Of a stretch of DNA of 20,540 nt, positions 11,201-20,498 are shown piece after piece. The stretch spans positions 1-20,540 of the forward strand of contig CAAHFI011733629.1 in the NCBI GenBank assembly GCA_900893395.1, read 5' to 3'. Source of the stretch: Euglena gracilis (Eukaryota > Euglenozoa > Euglenophyceae > Euglenales > Euglenaceae). Each line of letters begins with the position of its first letter. Position 1 is the first letter of the stretch. Made by a program: the position numbers and the translations under genes. A model generated the notes under the pieces. It was not told the origin of the DNA. It saw nothing but the letters and a program-made list of their open reading frames with translations, and made no database searches.

Positions 11201-14200
11201 GAAAACGGCCCGGCGAGCGGTCGTTTTGCAGCGCGGAATGGGCCGATCAGTGCGAACAATGACGTTTTCTGGGCGTTCGTCACGGACGTCGTTTTTTGCG
11301 CCTCCCGGGCGGTAAGTGCTGCTGTTTCCGCGCCGGCGGCGGAAAAGTGGTCTCCGTGTCTGCGATCCTTCACAACAGTCAGGCGAAGGGCGCCGGTGCT
11401 CGAGACGGCCGAAAACGGCCCGGGCGAGCGGTCGTTTTGCAGCGCGGAATGGGCCGATCAGTGCGAACAATGACGTTTTCTGGGCGTTCGTCACGGACGT
11501 CGTTTTTTGCGCCTCCCGGGCGGTAAGTGCTGCTGTTTCCGCGCGCCGGCGGCGGCGGAAAAGTGGTCTCCGTGTCTGCGATCCTTCACAACAGTCAGGC
11601 GAAGGGCGCCGGTGCTCGAGACGGCCGAAAACGGCCGCGGCGAGCGGTCGTTTTGCAGCGCGGAATGGGCCGATCAGTGCGAACAATGACGTTTTCTGGG
11701 CGTTCGTCACGGACGTCGTTTTTTGCGCCTCCCGGGCGGTAAGTGCTGCTGTTTCGCACGCCGGCGGCGGCGGAAAAGTGGTCTCCGTGTCTGCGATCCT
11801 TCACAACAGTCAGGCGAAGGGCGCCGGTGCTCGAGACGGCCGAAAACGGCCCGGCGAGCGGTCGTTTTGCAGCGCGGAATGGGCCGATCAGTGCGAACAA
11901 TGACGTTTTCTGGGCGTTCGTCACGGACGTCGTTTTTTGCGCCTCCCGGGCGGTAAGTGCTGCTTTTCCGCACGCCGGCGGCGGCGGAAAAGTGGTCTCC
12001 GTGTCTGCGATCCTTCACAACAGTCAGGCGAAGGGCGCCGGTGCTCGAGACGGCCGAAAACGGCCGCGGCGAGCGGTCGTTTTGCAGCGCGGAATGGGCC
12101 GATCAGTGCGAACAATGACGTTTTCTGGGCGTTCGTCACGGACGTCGTTTTTTGCGCCTCCCGGGCGGTAAGTGCTGCTGTTTCCGCACGCCGGCGGCGG
12201 CGGAAAAGTGGTCTCCGTGTCTGCGATCCTTCACAACAGTCAGGCGAAGGGCGCCGGTGCTCGAGACGGCCGAAAACGGCCCGGCGAGCGGTCGTTTTGC
12301 AGCGCGGAATGGGCCGATCAGTGCGAACAATGACGTTTTCTGGGCGTTCGTCACGGACGTCGTTTTTTGCGCCTCCCGGGCGGTAAGTGCTGCTGTTTCC
12401 GCACGCCGGCGGCGGCGGAAAAGTGGTCTCCGTGTCTGCGATCCTTCACAACAGTCAGGCGAAGGGCGCCGGTGCTCGAGACGGCCGAAAACGGCCCGGC
12501 GAGCGGTCGTTTTGCAGCGCGGAATGGGCCGATCAGTGCGAACAATGACGTTTTCTGGGCGTTCGTCACGGACGTCGTTTTTTGCGCCTCCCGGGCGGTA
12601 AGTGCTGCTGTTTCCGCGCCGGCGGCGGCGGAAAAGTGGTCTCCGTGTCTGCGATCCTTCACAACAGTCAGGCGAAGGGCGCCGGTGCTCGAGACGGCCG
12701 AAAACGGCCGGCGAGCGGTCGTTTTGCAGCGCGGAATGGGCCGATCAGTGCGAACAATGACGTTTTCTGGGCGTTCGTCACGGACGTCGTTTTTTGCGCC
12801 TCCCGGGCGGTAAGTGCTGCTGTTTCCGCGCCGGCGGCGGCGGAAAAGTGGTCTCCGTGTCTGCGATCCTTCACAACAGTCAGGCGAAGGGCGCCGGTGC
12901 TCGAGACGGCCGAAAACGGCCGCGCGAGCGGTCGTTTTGCAGCGCGGAATGGGCCGATCAGTGCGAACAATGACGTTTTCTGGGCGTTCGTCACGGACGT
13001 CGTTTTTTGCGCCTCCCGGGCGGTAAGTGCTGCTGTTTCGCACGCCGGCGGCGGCGGAAAAGTGGTCTCCGTGTCTGCGATCCTTCACAACAGTCAGGCG
13101 AAGGGCGCCGGTGCTCGAGACGGCCGAAAACGGCCCGGCGAGCGGTCGTTTTGCAGCGCGGAATGGGCCGATCAGTGCGAACAATGACGTTTTCTGGGCG
13201 TTCGTCACGGACGTCGTTTTTTGCGCCTCCCGGGCGGTAAGTGCTGCTGTTTCCGCGCGCCGGCGGCGGCGGAAAAGTGGTCTCCGTGTCTGCGATCCTT
13301 CACAACAGTCAGGCGAAGGGCGCCGGTGCTCGAGACGGCCGAAAACGGCCCGGCGCGGTCGTTTTGCAGCGCGGAATGGGCCGATCAGTGCGAACAATGA
13401 CGTTTTCTGGGCGTTCGTCACGGACGTCGTTTTTTGCGCCTCCCGGGCGGTAAGTGCTGCTTTTCCGCACGCCGGCGGCGGCGGAAAAGTGGTCTCCGTG
13501 TCTGCGATCCTTCACAACAGTCAGGCGAAGGGCGCCGGTGCTCGAGACGGCCGAAAACGGCCCGGCGAGCGGTCGTTTTGCAGCGCGGAATGGGCCGATC
13601 AGTGCGAACAATGACGTTTTCTGGGCGTTCGTCACGGACGTCGTTTTTTGCGCCTCCCGGGCGGTAAGTGCTGCTGTTTCCGCACGCCGGCGGCGGCGGA
13701 AAAGTGGTCTCCGTGTCTGCGATCCTTCACAACAGTCAGGCGAAGGGCGCCGGTGCTCGAGACGGCCGAAAACGGCCGCGGCGAGCGGTCGTTTTGCAGC
13801 GCGGAATGGGCCGATCAGTGCGAACAATGACGTTTTCTGGGCGTTCGTCACGGACGTCGTTTTTTGCGCCTCCCGGGCGGTAAGTGCTGCTGTTTCCGCA
13901 CGCCGGCGGCGGCGGAAAAGTGGTCTCCGTGTCTGCGATCCTTCACAACAGTCAGGCGAAGGGCGCCGGTGCTCGAGACGGCCGAAAACGGCCCGGCGAG
14001 CGGTCGTTTTGCAGCGCGGAATGGGCCGATCAGTGCGAACAATGACGTTTTCTGGGCGTTCGTCACGGACGTCGTTTTTTGCGCCTCCCGGGCGGTAAGT
14101 GCTGCTGTTTCCGCACGCCGGCGGCGGAAAAGTGGTCTCCGTGTCTGCGATCCTTCACAACAGTCAGGCGAAGGGCGCCGGTGCTCGAGACGGCCGAAAA

Positions 14201-14760
14201 CGGCCCGGCGAGCGGTCGTTTTGCAGCGCGGAATGGGCCGATCAGTGCGAACAATGACGTTTTCTGGGCGTTCGTCACGGACGTCGTTTTTTGCGCCTCC
14301 CGGGCGGTAAGTGCTGCTGTTTCCGCACGCCGGCGGCGGCGGAAAAGTGGTCTCCGTGTCTGCGATCCTTCACAACAGTCAGGCGAAGGGCGCCGGTGCT
14401 CGAGACGGCCGAAAACGGCCCGGCGAGCGGTCGTTTTGCAGCGCGGAATGGGCCGATCAGTGCGAACAATGACGTTTTCTGGGCGTTCGTCACGGACGTC
14501 GTTTTTTGCGCCTCCCGGGCGGTAAGTGCTGCTGTTTCCGCGCGCCGGCGGCGGCGGAAAAGTGGTCTCCGTGTCTGCGATCCTTCACAACAGTCAGGCG
14601 AAGGGCGCCGGTGCTCGAGACGGCCGAAAACGGCCCGGCGAGCGGTCGTTTTGCAGCGCGGAATGGGCCGATCAGTGCGAACAATGACGTTTTCTGGGCG
14701 TTCGTCACGGACGTCGTTTTTTGCGCCTCCCGGGCGGTAAGTGCTGCTGTTTCCGCACGC

Positions 14761-14772
14761 CGGCGGCGGCGG
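14761..14772. repeat. Internal (CGG)4 triplet tract (m38-49), variable between copies
   Basis: Each monomer contains a short CGG run followed directly by AAAA. Most core copies have four units. Copies at 7227, 11299, 14082, 15584, 17300, 17943 and 18155 have three, and others have one-base disruptions (for example 4223, 9584, 10442). This tract explains the 211- and 212-bp length classes and is a natural slippage site. Confidence 0.85.
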
Positions 14773-14827
14773 AAAAGTGGTCTCCGTGTCTGCGATCCTT
14801 CACAACAGTCAGGCGAAGGGCGCCGGT

Positions 14828-14858
14828 GCTCGAGACGGCCGAAAACGGCCCGGCGAGC
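14828..14858. other. Imperfect hairpin/dyad in each monomer (m105-135)
   Basis: Shown here in the reference copy. The outer arms GCTCG (14828-14832) and CGAGC (14854-14858) are complementary, as are the inner arms GGCCG (14837-14841) and CGGCC (14846-14850), closed by an AAAA loop. The arms are separated by a 4-by-3 internal loop. In copies of the 216-bp type the inner stem gains a sixth pair (CGGCCG on both sides) and the internal loop becomes 3-by-3. The element recurs in nearly every core copy. Whether it extrudes as a cruciform or binds a protein is unknown. Confidence 0.75.
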
Positions 14859-14899
14859 GGTCGTTTTGCAGCGCGGAATGGGCCGATCAGTGCGAACAA

Positions 14900-14930
14900 T
14901 GACGTTTTCTGGGCGTTCGTCACGGACGTC
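14900..14930. other. Second short dyad region with TGACG, CGTCA and GACGTC (m177-207)
   Basis: In the reference copy TGACG (14900-14904) is complementary to CGTCA (14918-14922) across a 13-base loop. CGTC (14918-14921) can alternatively pair with GACG (14925-14928) across three bases, and GACGTC (14925-14930) is itself palindromic. The region is almost invariant across the core. TGACG and GACGTC resemble half or partial sites of bZIP (CRE/TGA-type) factors, but such short words arise easily by chance. Confidence 0.5.
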
Positions 14931-16011
14931 GTTTTTTGCGCCTCCCGGGCGGTAAGTGCTGCTGTTTCCGCACGCCGGCGGCGGCGGAAAAGTGGTCTCC
15001 GTGTCTGCGATCCTTCACAACAGTCAGGCGAAGGGCGCCGGTGCTCGAGACGGCCGAAAACGGCCCGGCGAGCGGTCGTTTTGCAGCGCGGAATGGGCCG
15101 ATCAGTGCGAACAATGACGTTTTCTGGGCGTTCGTCACGGACGTCGTTTTTTGCGCCTCCCGGGCGGTAAGTGCTGCTGTTTCCGCACGCCGGCGGCGGC
15201 GGAAAAGTGGTCTCCGTGTCTGCGATCCTTCACAACAGTCAGGCGAAGGGCGCCGGTGCTCGAGACGGCCGAAAACGGCCCGGCGAGCGGTCGTTTTGCA
15301 GCGCGGAATGGGCCGATCAGTGCGAACAATGACGTTTTCTGGGCGTTCGTCACGGACGTCGTTTTTTGCGCCTCCCGGGCGGTAAGTGCTGCTGTTTCCG
15401 CACGCCGGCGGCGGCGGAAAAGTGGTCTCCGTGTCTGCGATCCTTCACAACAGTCAGGCGAAGGGCGCCGGTGCTCGAGACGGCCGAAAACGGCCCGGCG
15501 AGCGGTCGTTTTGCAGCGCGGAATGGGCCGATCAGTGCGAACAATGACGTTTTCTGGGCGTTCGTCACGGACGTCGTTTTTTGCGCCTCCCGGGCGGTAA
15601 GTGCTGCTGTTTCCGCACGCCGGCGGCGGAAAAGTGGTCTCCGTGTCTGCGATCCTTCACAACAGTCAGGCGAAGGGCGCCGGTGCTCGAGACGGCCGAA
15701 AACGGCCGCGGCGAGCGGTCGTTTTGCAGCGCGGAATGGGCCGATCAGTGCGAACAATGACGTTTTCTGGGCGTTCGTCACGGACGTCGTTTTTTGCGCC
15801 TCCCGGGCGGTAAGTGCTGCTGTTTCCGCGCGCCGGCGGCGGCGGAAAAGTGGTCTCCGTGTCTGCGATCCTTCACAACAGTCAGGCGAAGGGCGCCGGT
15901 GCTCGAGACGGCCGAAAACGGCCCGGCGAGCGGTCGTTTTGCAGCGCGGAATGGGCCGATCAGTGCGAACAATGACGTTTTCTGGGCGTTCGTCACGGAC
16001 GTCGTTTTTTG

Positions 16012-16439
16012 CGCCTCCCGGGCGGTAAGTGCTGCTGTTTCGCACGCCGGCGGCGGCGGAAAAGTGGTCTCCGTGTCTGCGATCCTTCACAACAGTCAGG
16101 CGAAGGGCGCCGGTGCTCGAGACGGCCGAAAACGGCCCGGCGAGCGGTCGTTTTGCAGCGCGGAATGGGCCGATCAGTGCGAACAATGACGTTTTCTGGG
16201 CGTTCGTCACGGACGTCGTTTTTTGCGCCTCCCGGGCGGTAAGTGCTGCTGTTTCGCACGCCGGCGGCGGCGGAAAAGTGGTCTCCGTGTCTGCGATCCT
16301 TCACAACAGTCAGGCGAAGGGCGCCGGTGCTCGAGACGGCCGAAAACGGCCCGGCGAGCGGTCGTTTTGCAGCGCGGAATGGGCCGATCAGTGCGAACAA
16401 TGACGTTTTCTGGGCGTTCGTCACGGACGTCGTTTTTTG
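16012..16439. repeat. Pair of adjacent identical 214-bp copies
   Basis: Copies at 16012 and 16226 share loss of one C after the TTT at m27-29 (TTTCGCACG in place of TTTCCGCACG) and are otherwise modal. The same 214-bp type occurs singly at 11726 and 13010. A shared rare variant in neighbours indicates a one-unit duplication. Confidence 0.8.
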
Positions 16440-17942
16440 CGCCTCCCGGGCGGTAAGTGCTGCTGTTTCCGCGCGCCGGCGGCGGCGGAAAAGTGGTCTC
16501 CGTGTCTGCGATCCTTCACAACAGTCAGGCGAAGGGCGCCGGTGCTCGAGACGGCCGAAAACGGCCCGGCGAGCGGTCGTTTTGCAGCGCGGAATGGGCC
16601 GATCAGTGCGAACAATGACGTTTTCTGGGCGTTCGTCACGGACGTCGTTTTTTGCGCCTCCCGGGCGGTAAGTGCTGCTGTTTCCGCACGCCGGCGGCGG
16701 CGGAAAAGTGGTCTCCGTGTCTGCGATCCTTCACAACAGTCAGGCGAAGGGCGCCGGTGCTCGAGACGGCCGAAAACGGCCCGGCGAGCGGTCGTTTTGC
16801 AGCGCGGAATGGGCCGATCAGTGCGAACAATGACGTTTTCTGGGCGTTCGTCACGGACGTCGTTTTTTGCGCCTCCCGGGCGGTAAGTGCTGCTGTTTCC
16901 GCGCGCCGGCGGCGGCGGAAAAGTGGTCTCCGTGTCTGCGATCCTTCACAACAGTCAGGCGAAGGGCGCCGGTGCTCGAGACGGCCGAAAACGGCCCGGC
17001 GAGCGGTCGTTTTGCAGCGCGGAATGGGCCGATCAGTGCGAACAATGACGTTTTCTGGGCGTTCGTCACGGACGTCGTTTTTTGCGCCTCCCGGGCGGTA
17101 AGTGCTGCTGTTTCCGCACGCCGGCGGCGGCGGAAAAGTGGTCTCCGTGTCTGCGATCCTTCACAACAGTCAGGCGAAGGGCGCCGGTGCTCGAGACGGC
17201 CGAAAACGGCCCGGCGAGCGGTCGTTTTGCAGCGCGGAATGGGCCGATCAGTGCGAACAATGACGTTTTCTGGGCGTTCGTCACGGACGTCGTTTTTTGC
17301 GCCTCCCGGGCGGTAAGTGCTGCTGTTTCCGCACGCCGGCGGCGGAAAAGTGGTCTCCGTGTCTGCGATCCTTCACAACAGTCAGGCGAAGGGCGCCGGT
17401 GCTCGAGACGGCCGAAAACGGCCCGGCGAGCGGTCGTTTTGCAGCGCGGAATGGGCCGATCAGTGCGAACAATGACGTTTTCTGGGCGTTCGTCACGGAC
17501 GTCGTTTTTTGCGCCTCCCGGGCGGTAAGTGCTGCTGTTTCCGCACGCCGGCGGCGGCGGAAAAGTGGTCTCCGTGTCTGCGATCCTTCACAACAGTCAG
17601 GCGAAGGGCGCCGGTGCTCGAGACGGCCGAAAACGGCCGCGGCGAGCGGTCGTTTTGCAGCGCGGAATGGGCCGATCAGTGCGAACAATGACGTTTTCTG
17701 GGCGTTCGTCACGGACGTCGTTTTTTGCGCCTCCCGGGCGGTAAGTGCTGCTGTTTCGCACGCCGGCGGCGGCGGAAAAGTGGTCTCCGTGTCTGCGATC
17801 CTTCACAACAGTCAGGCGAAGGGCGCCGGTGCTCGAGACGGCCGAAAACGGCCGCGGCGAGCGGTCGTTTTGCAGCGCGGAATGGGCCGATCAGTGCGAA
17901 CAATGACGTTTTCTGGGCGTTCGTCACGGACGTCGTTTTTTG

Positions 17943-18366
17943 CGCCTCCCGGGCGGTAAGTGCTGCTGTTTCCGCACGCCGGCGGCGGAAAAGTGGTCTC
18001 CGTGTCTGCGATCCTTCACAACAGTCAGGCGAAGGGCGCCGGTGCTCGAGACGGCCGAAAACGGCCCGGCGAGCGGTCGTTTTGCAGCGCGGAATGGGCC
18101 GATCAGTGCGAACAATGACGTTTTCTGGGCGTTCGTCACGGACGTCGTTTTTTGCGCCTCCCGGGCGGTAAGTGCTGCTGTTTCCGCACGCCGGCGGCGG
18201 AAAAGTGGTCTCCGTGTCTGCGATCCTTCACAACAGTCAGGCGAAGGGCGCCGGTGCTCGAGACGGCCGAAAACGGCCCGGCGAGCGGTCGTTTTGCAGC
18301 GCGGAATGGGCCGATCAGTGCGAACAATGACGTTTTCTGGGCGTTCGTCACGGACGTCGTTTTTTG
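17943..18366. repeat. Pair of adjacent identical 212-bp copies
   Basis: Copies at 17943 and 18155 both have three CGG units where the modal form has four, and are otherwise modal. The same 212-bp type appears singly at 14082 and 17300. This again fits local duplication of a variant unit. Confidence 0.8.
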
Positions 18367-20498
18367 CGCCTCCCGGGCGGTAAGTGCTGCTGTTTCGCGC
18401 GCCGGCGGCGGCGGAAAAGTGGTCTCCGTGTCTGCGATCCTTCACAACAGTCAGGCGAAGGGCGCCGGTGCTCGAGACGGCCGAAAACGGCCGCGGCGAG
18501 CGGTCGTTTGCAGCGCGGAATGGGCCGATCAGTGCGAACAATGACGTTTTCTGGGCGTTCGTCACGGACGTCGTTTTTTGCGCCTCCCGGGCGGTAAGTG
18601 CTGCTGTTTCGCACGCCGGCGGCGGCGGAAAAGTGGTCTCCGTGTCTGCGATCCTTCACAACAGTCAGGCGAAGGGCGCCGGTGGTCGAGACGGCCGAAA
18701 ACGGCCGCGGCGAGCGGTCGTTTTGCAGCGCGGAATGGGCCGATCAGTGCGAACAATGACGTTTTCTGGGCGTTCGTCACGGACGTCGTTTTTGCGCCTC
18801 CCGGGCGGTAAGTGCTGCTGTTTCGCGCGCCGGCGGCGGCGGAAAAGTGGTCTCCGTGTCTGCGATCCTTCACAACAGTCAGGCGAAGGGCGCCGGTGCT
18901 CGACGGCCGAAAACGGCCGCGGCGAGCGGTCGTTTTGCAGCGCGGAATGGGCCGATCAGTGCGAACAATGACGTTTTCTGGGCGTTCGTCACGGACGTCG
19001 TTTTTTGCGCCTCCCGGGCGGTAAGTGCTGCCGTTTCGCACGCCGGCGGCGCGGAAAAGTGGTCTCCGTGTCTGCGATCCTTCACAACAGTCAGGCGAAG
19101 GGCGCCGGTGGTCGAGACGGCCGAAAACGGCCCGGCGAGCGGTCGTTTTGCAGCGCGGAATGGGCCGATCAGTGCGAACAATGACGTTTTCTGGGCGTTC
19201 GTCACGGACGTCGTTTTTTGCGCCTCCCGGGCGGTAAGTGCTGCTGTTTCCGCACGCCGGCGGCGGCGGAAAAGTGGTCTCCGTGTCTGCGATCCTTCAC
19301 AACAGTCAGGCGAAGGGCGCCGGTGCTCGAGACGGCCGAAAACGGCCCGGCGCGGTCGTTTTGCAGCGCGGAATGGGCCGATCAGTGCGAACAATGACGT
19401 TTCTGGGCGTTCGTCACGGACGTCGTTTTTTGCGCCTCCCGGGCGGTAAGTGCTGCTGTTTCCACGCGCCGGCGGCGGCGGAAAAGTGGTCTCCGTGTCT
19501 GCGATCCTTCACAACAGTCAGGCGAAGGGCGCCGGTGCTCGACGGCCGAAAACGGCCCGGCGAGCGGTCGTTTTGCAGCGCGGAATGGGCCGATCAGTGC
19601 GAACAATGACGTTTTCTGGGTTCGTCACGGACGTCGTTTTTTGCGCCTCCGGGCGGTAAGTGCTGCTGTTTCCGCACGCCGGCGGCGGCGGAAAAGTGGT
19701 CTCCGTGTCTGCGATCCTTCACAACAGTCAGGCGAAGGGCGCCGGTGCTCGAGACGGCCGAAAACGGCCCGGCGAGCGGTCGTTTTGCAGCGCGGAATGG
19801 GCCGATCAAGTGCGAACAATGACGTTTTCTGGGCGTTCGTCACGGACGTCGTTTTTTGCGCCTCCCGGGCGGTAAGTGCTGCTTTTCCGCGCGCCGGCGG
19901 CGGCGGAAAAGTGGTCTCCGTGTCTGCGATCCTTCACAACAGTCAGGCGAAGGGCGCCGGTGCTCGAGACGGCCGAAAACGGCCCGGCGAGCGGTCGTTT
20001 TGCAGCGCGGAATGGGCCGATCAGTGCGAACAATGACGTTTTCTGGGCGTTCGTCACGGACGTCGTTTTTTTTGCGCCTCCCGGGCGGTAAGTGCGTTTA
20101 CGCACGCCGGCGGCGGCGGAAAAGTGGTCTCCGTGTCTGCGATCCTTCACAACAGTCAGGTGAAGGGCGCCGGTGTCGAGACGGCCGAAAACGGCCCCGG
20201 CGCGGTGTTTTGCAGCGCGGAATGGGCCGATCAGGTGCGAACAATGACGTTTTCTGGGCGTTCGTCACGGACGTCGTTTTTTTGCGCCTCCCGGGCGGTA
20301 AGTGCTGCTGTTTACGCACGCCGGCGGCGGGAAAAGTGGTCTCCGTGTCTGCGATCCTTCACAACAGTCAGTGGAAGGGCGCCGGTGCTCGACACGGCCG
20401 AAAACGGCCGCGGCGAGCGGTCGTTTTGCAGCGGGAATGGGCCGATCAGTGCGAACAAATGACGTTTTCTGGGCGTTCGTCACGGACGTCGTTTTTTG
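18367..20498. repeat. Right divergent block, copies 87-96
   Basis: Copies begin at 18367, 18581, 18795, 19008, 19221, 19433, 19644, 19859, 20075 and 20285, lengths 210-216 bp. Divergence rises toward the window end. The C106-to-G change returns at about 18681 and 19107, the TTTACG form at 20097 and 20311, an eight-T run at 20066-20073 and a seven-T run at 20277-20283. These are variants seen in the left block and not in the core. Others are private: CAGGTGAAGG near 20157, CAGTGGAAGG near 20368, GATCAAGTGC near 19804 and GATCAGGTGC near 20230. Copy 87 has lost one T from the m141-144 run. Confidence 0.85.

Larger units (their letters stand above)
14724..14938. repeat. Reference monomer (modal 215-bp form)
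   Basis: This copy is taken as the reference because it matches the commonest form. Landmarks: CGCCTCCCGG m1-10, with a CCCGGG palindrome at m6-11; GTAAGT m14-19; TTT m27-29; GCCGGC m36-41 inside four CGG units at m38-49; AAAA m50-53; GGCGCC m96-101; CTCGAG m106-111; the dyad at m105-135 with AAAA m119-122 in its loop; TTTT m141-144; GATC m162-165; TTTT m182-185; GACGTC m202-207; and TTTTTT m209-214. It holds 32 CpG dinucleotides counting the one at m1. At least 17 copies in the core appear identical to it by eye, starting at 5508, 7650, 7865, 8080, 8727, 9797, 10227, 12155, 12370, 13867, 14294, 14724, 14939, 15154, 15369, 16655 and 17085. Confidence 0.9.
14724..15583. repeat. Run of four consecutive identical 215-bp copies
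   Basis: Copies starting at 14724, 14939, 15154 and 15369 are all exactly 215 bp with A at m34, four CGG units and the CCCGGCG form. I see no difference among them. This is the longest run of identical neighbours in the window and marks the most recent local duplication or conversion, or a place where an assembler repeated one unit. Confidence 0.85.
4223..18366. repeat. Homogenised core of the array, copies 21-86
   Basis: Sixty-six copies, mean 214.3 bp (211-216). Starts: 4223, 4438, 4650, 4864, 5078, 5292, 5508, 5723, 5937, 6150, 6365, 6581, 6796, 7012, 7227, 7439, 7650, 7865, 8080, 8295, 8511, 8727, 8942, 9158, 9370, 9584, 9797, 10012, 10227, 10442, 10653, 10868, 11084, 11299, 11510, 11726, 11940, 12155, 12370, 12585, 12797, 13010, 13224, 13437, 13651, 13867, 14082, 14294, 14509, 14724, 14939, 15154, 15369, 15584, 15797, 16012, 16226, 16440, 16655, 16870, 17085, 17300, 17512, 17728, 17943, 18155. 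Three recurring differences account for most variation: A or G at m34 (39 A, 21 G, 6 shortened or rearranged); three or four CGG units at m38-49; and CCCGGCG or CCGCGGCG at m126-132, which makes the 215- or 216-bp form. By eye m52-103 is unchanged throughout the core, and m138-215 nearly so. Such homogeneity is what unequal exchange or recent amplification produces. Confidence 0.9.

Noticed and set aside
10634-11710. Long open frames on both strands (up to 358 codons on minus, 293 on plus at 8077-8958) as possible repetitive protein genes
   Set aside because: The 215-bp unit shifts frame at every copy, both strands are equally open, there is no consistent start context, and the translations look like composition artefacts with no recognisable domain.
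14914-14932. CENP-B box
   Set aside because: The TTCG near m193 is not followed by the required A and CGGG at the right spacing.
14825-14937. Pol III-type unit (GGTGCTCGAGAC resembling a B box, with a downstream T run)
   Set aside because: The B-box match needs extra bases, no convincing A box lies at proper spacing, and T4 runs occur well before the six-T run. No tRNA or 5S rRNA sequence is present.
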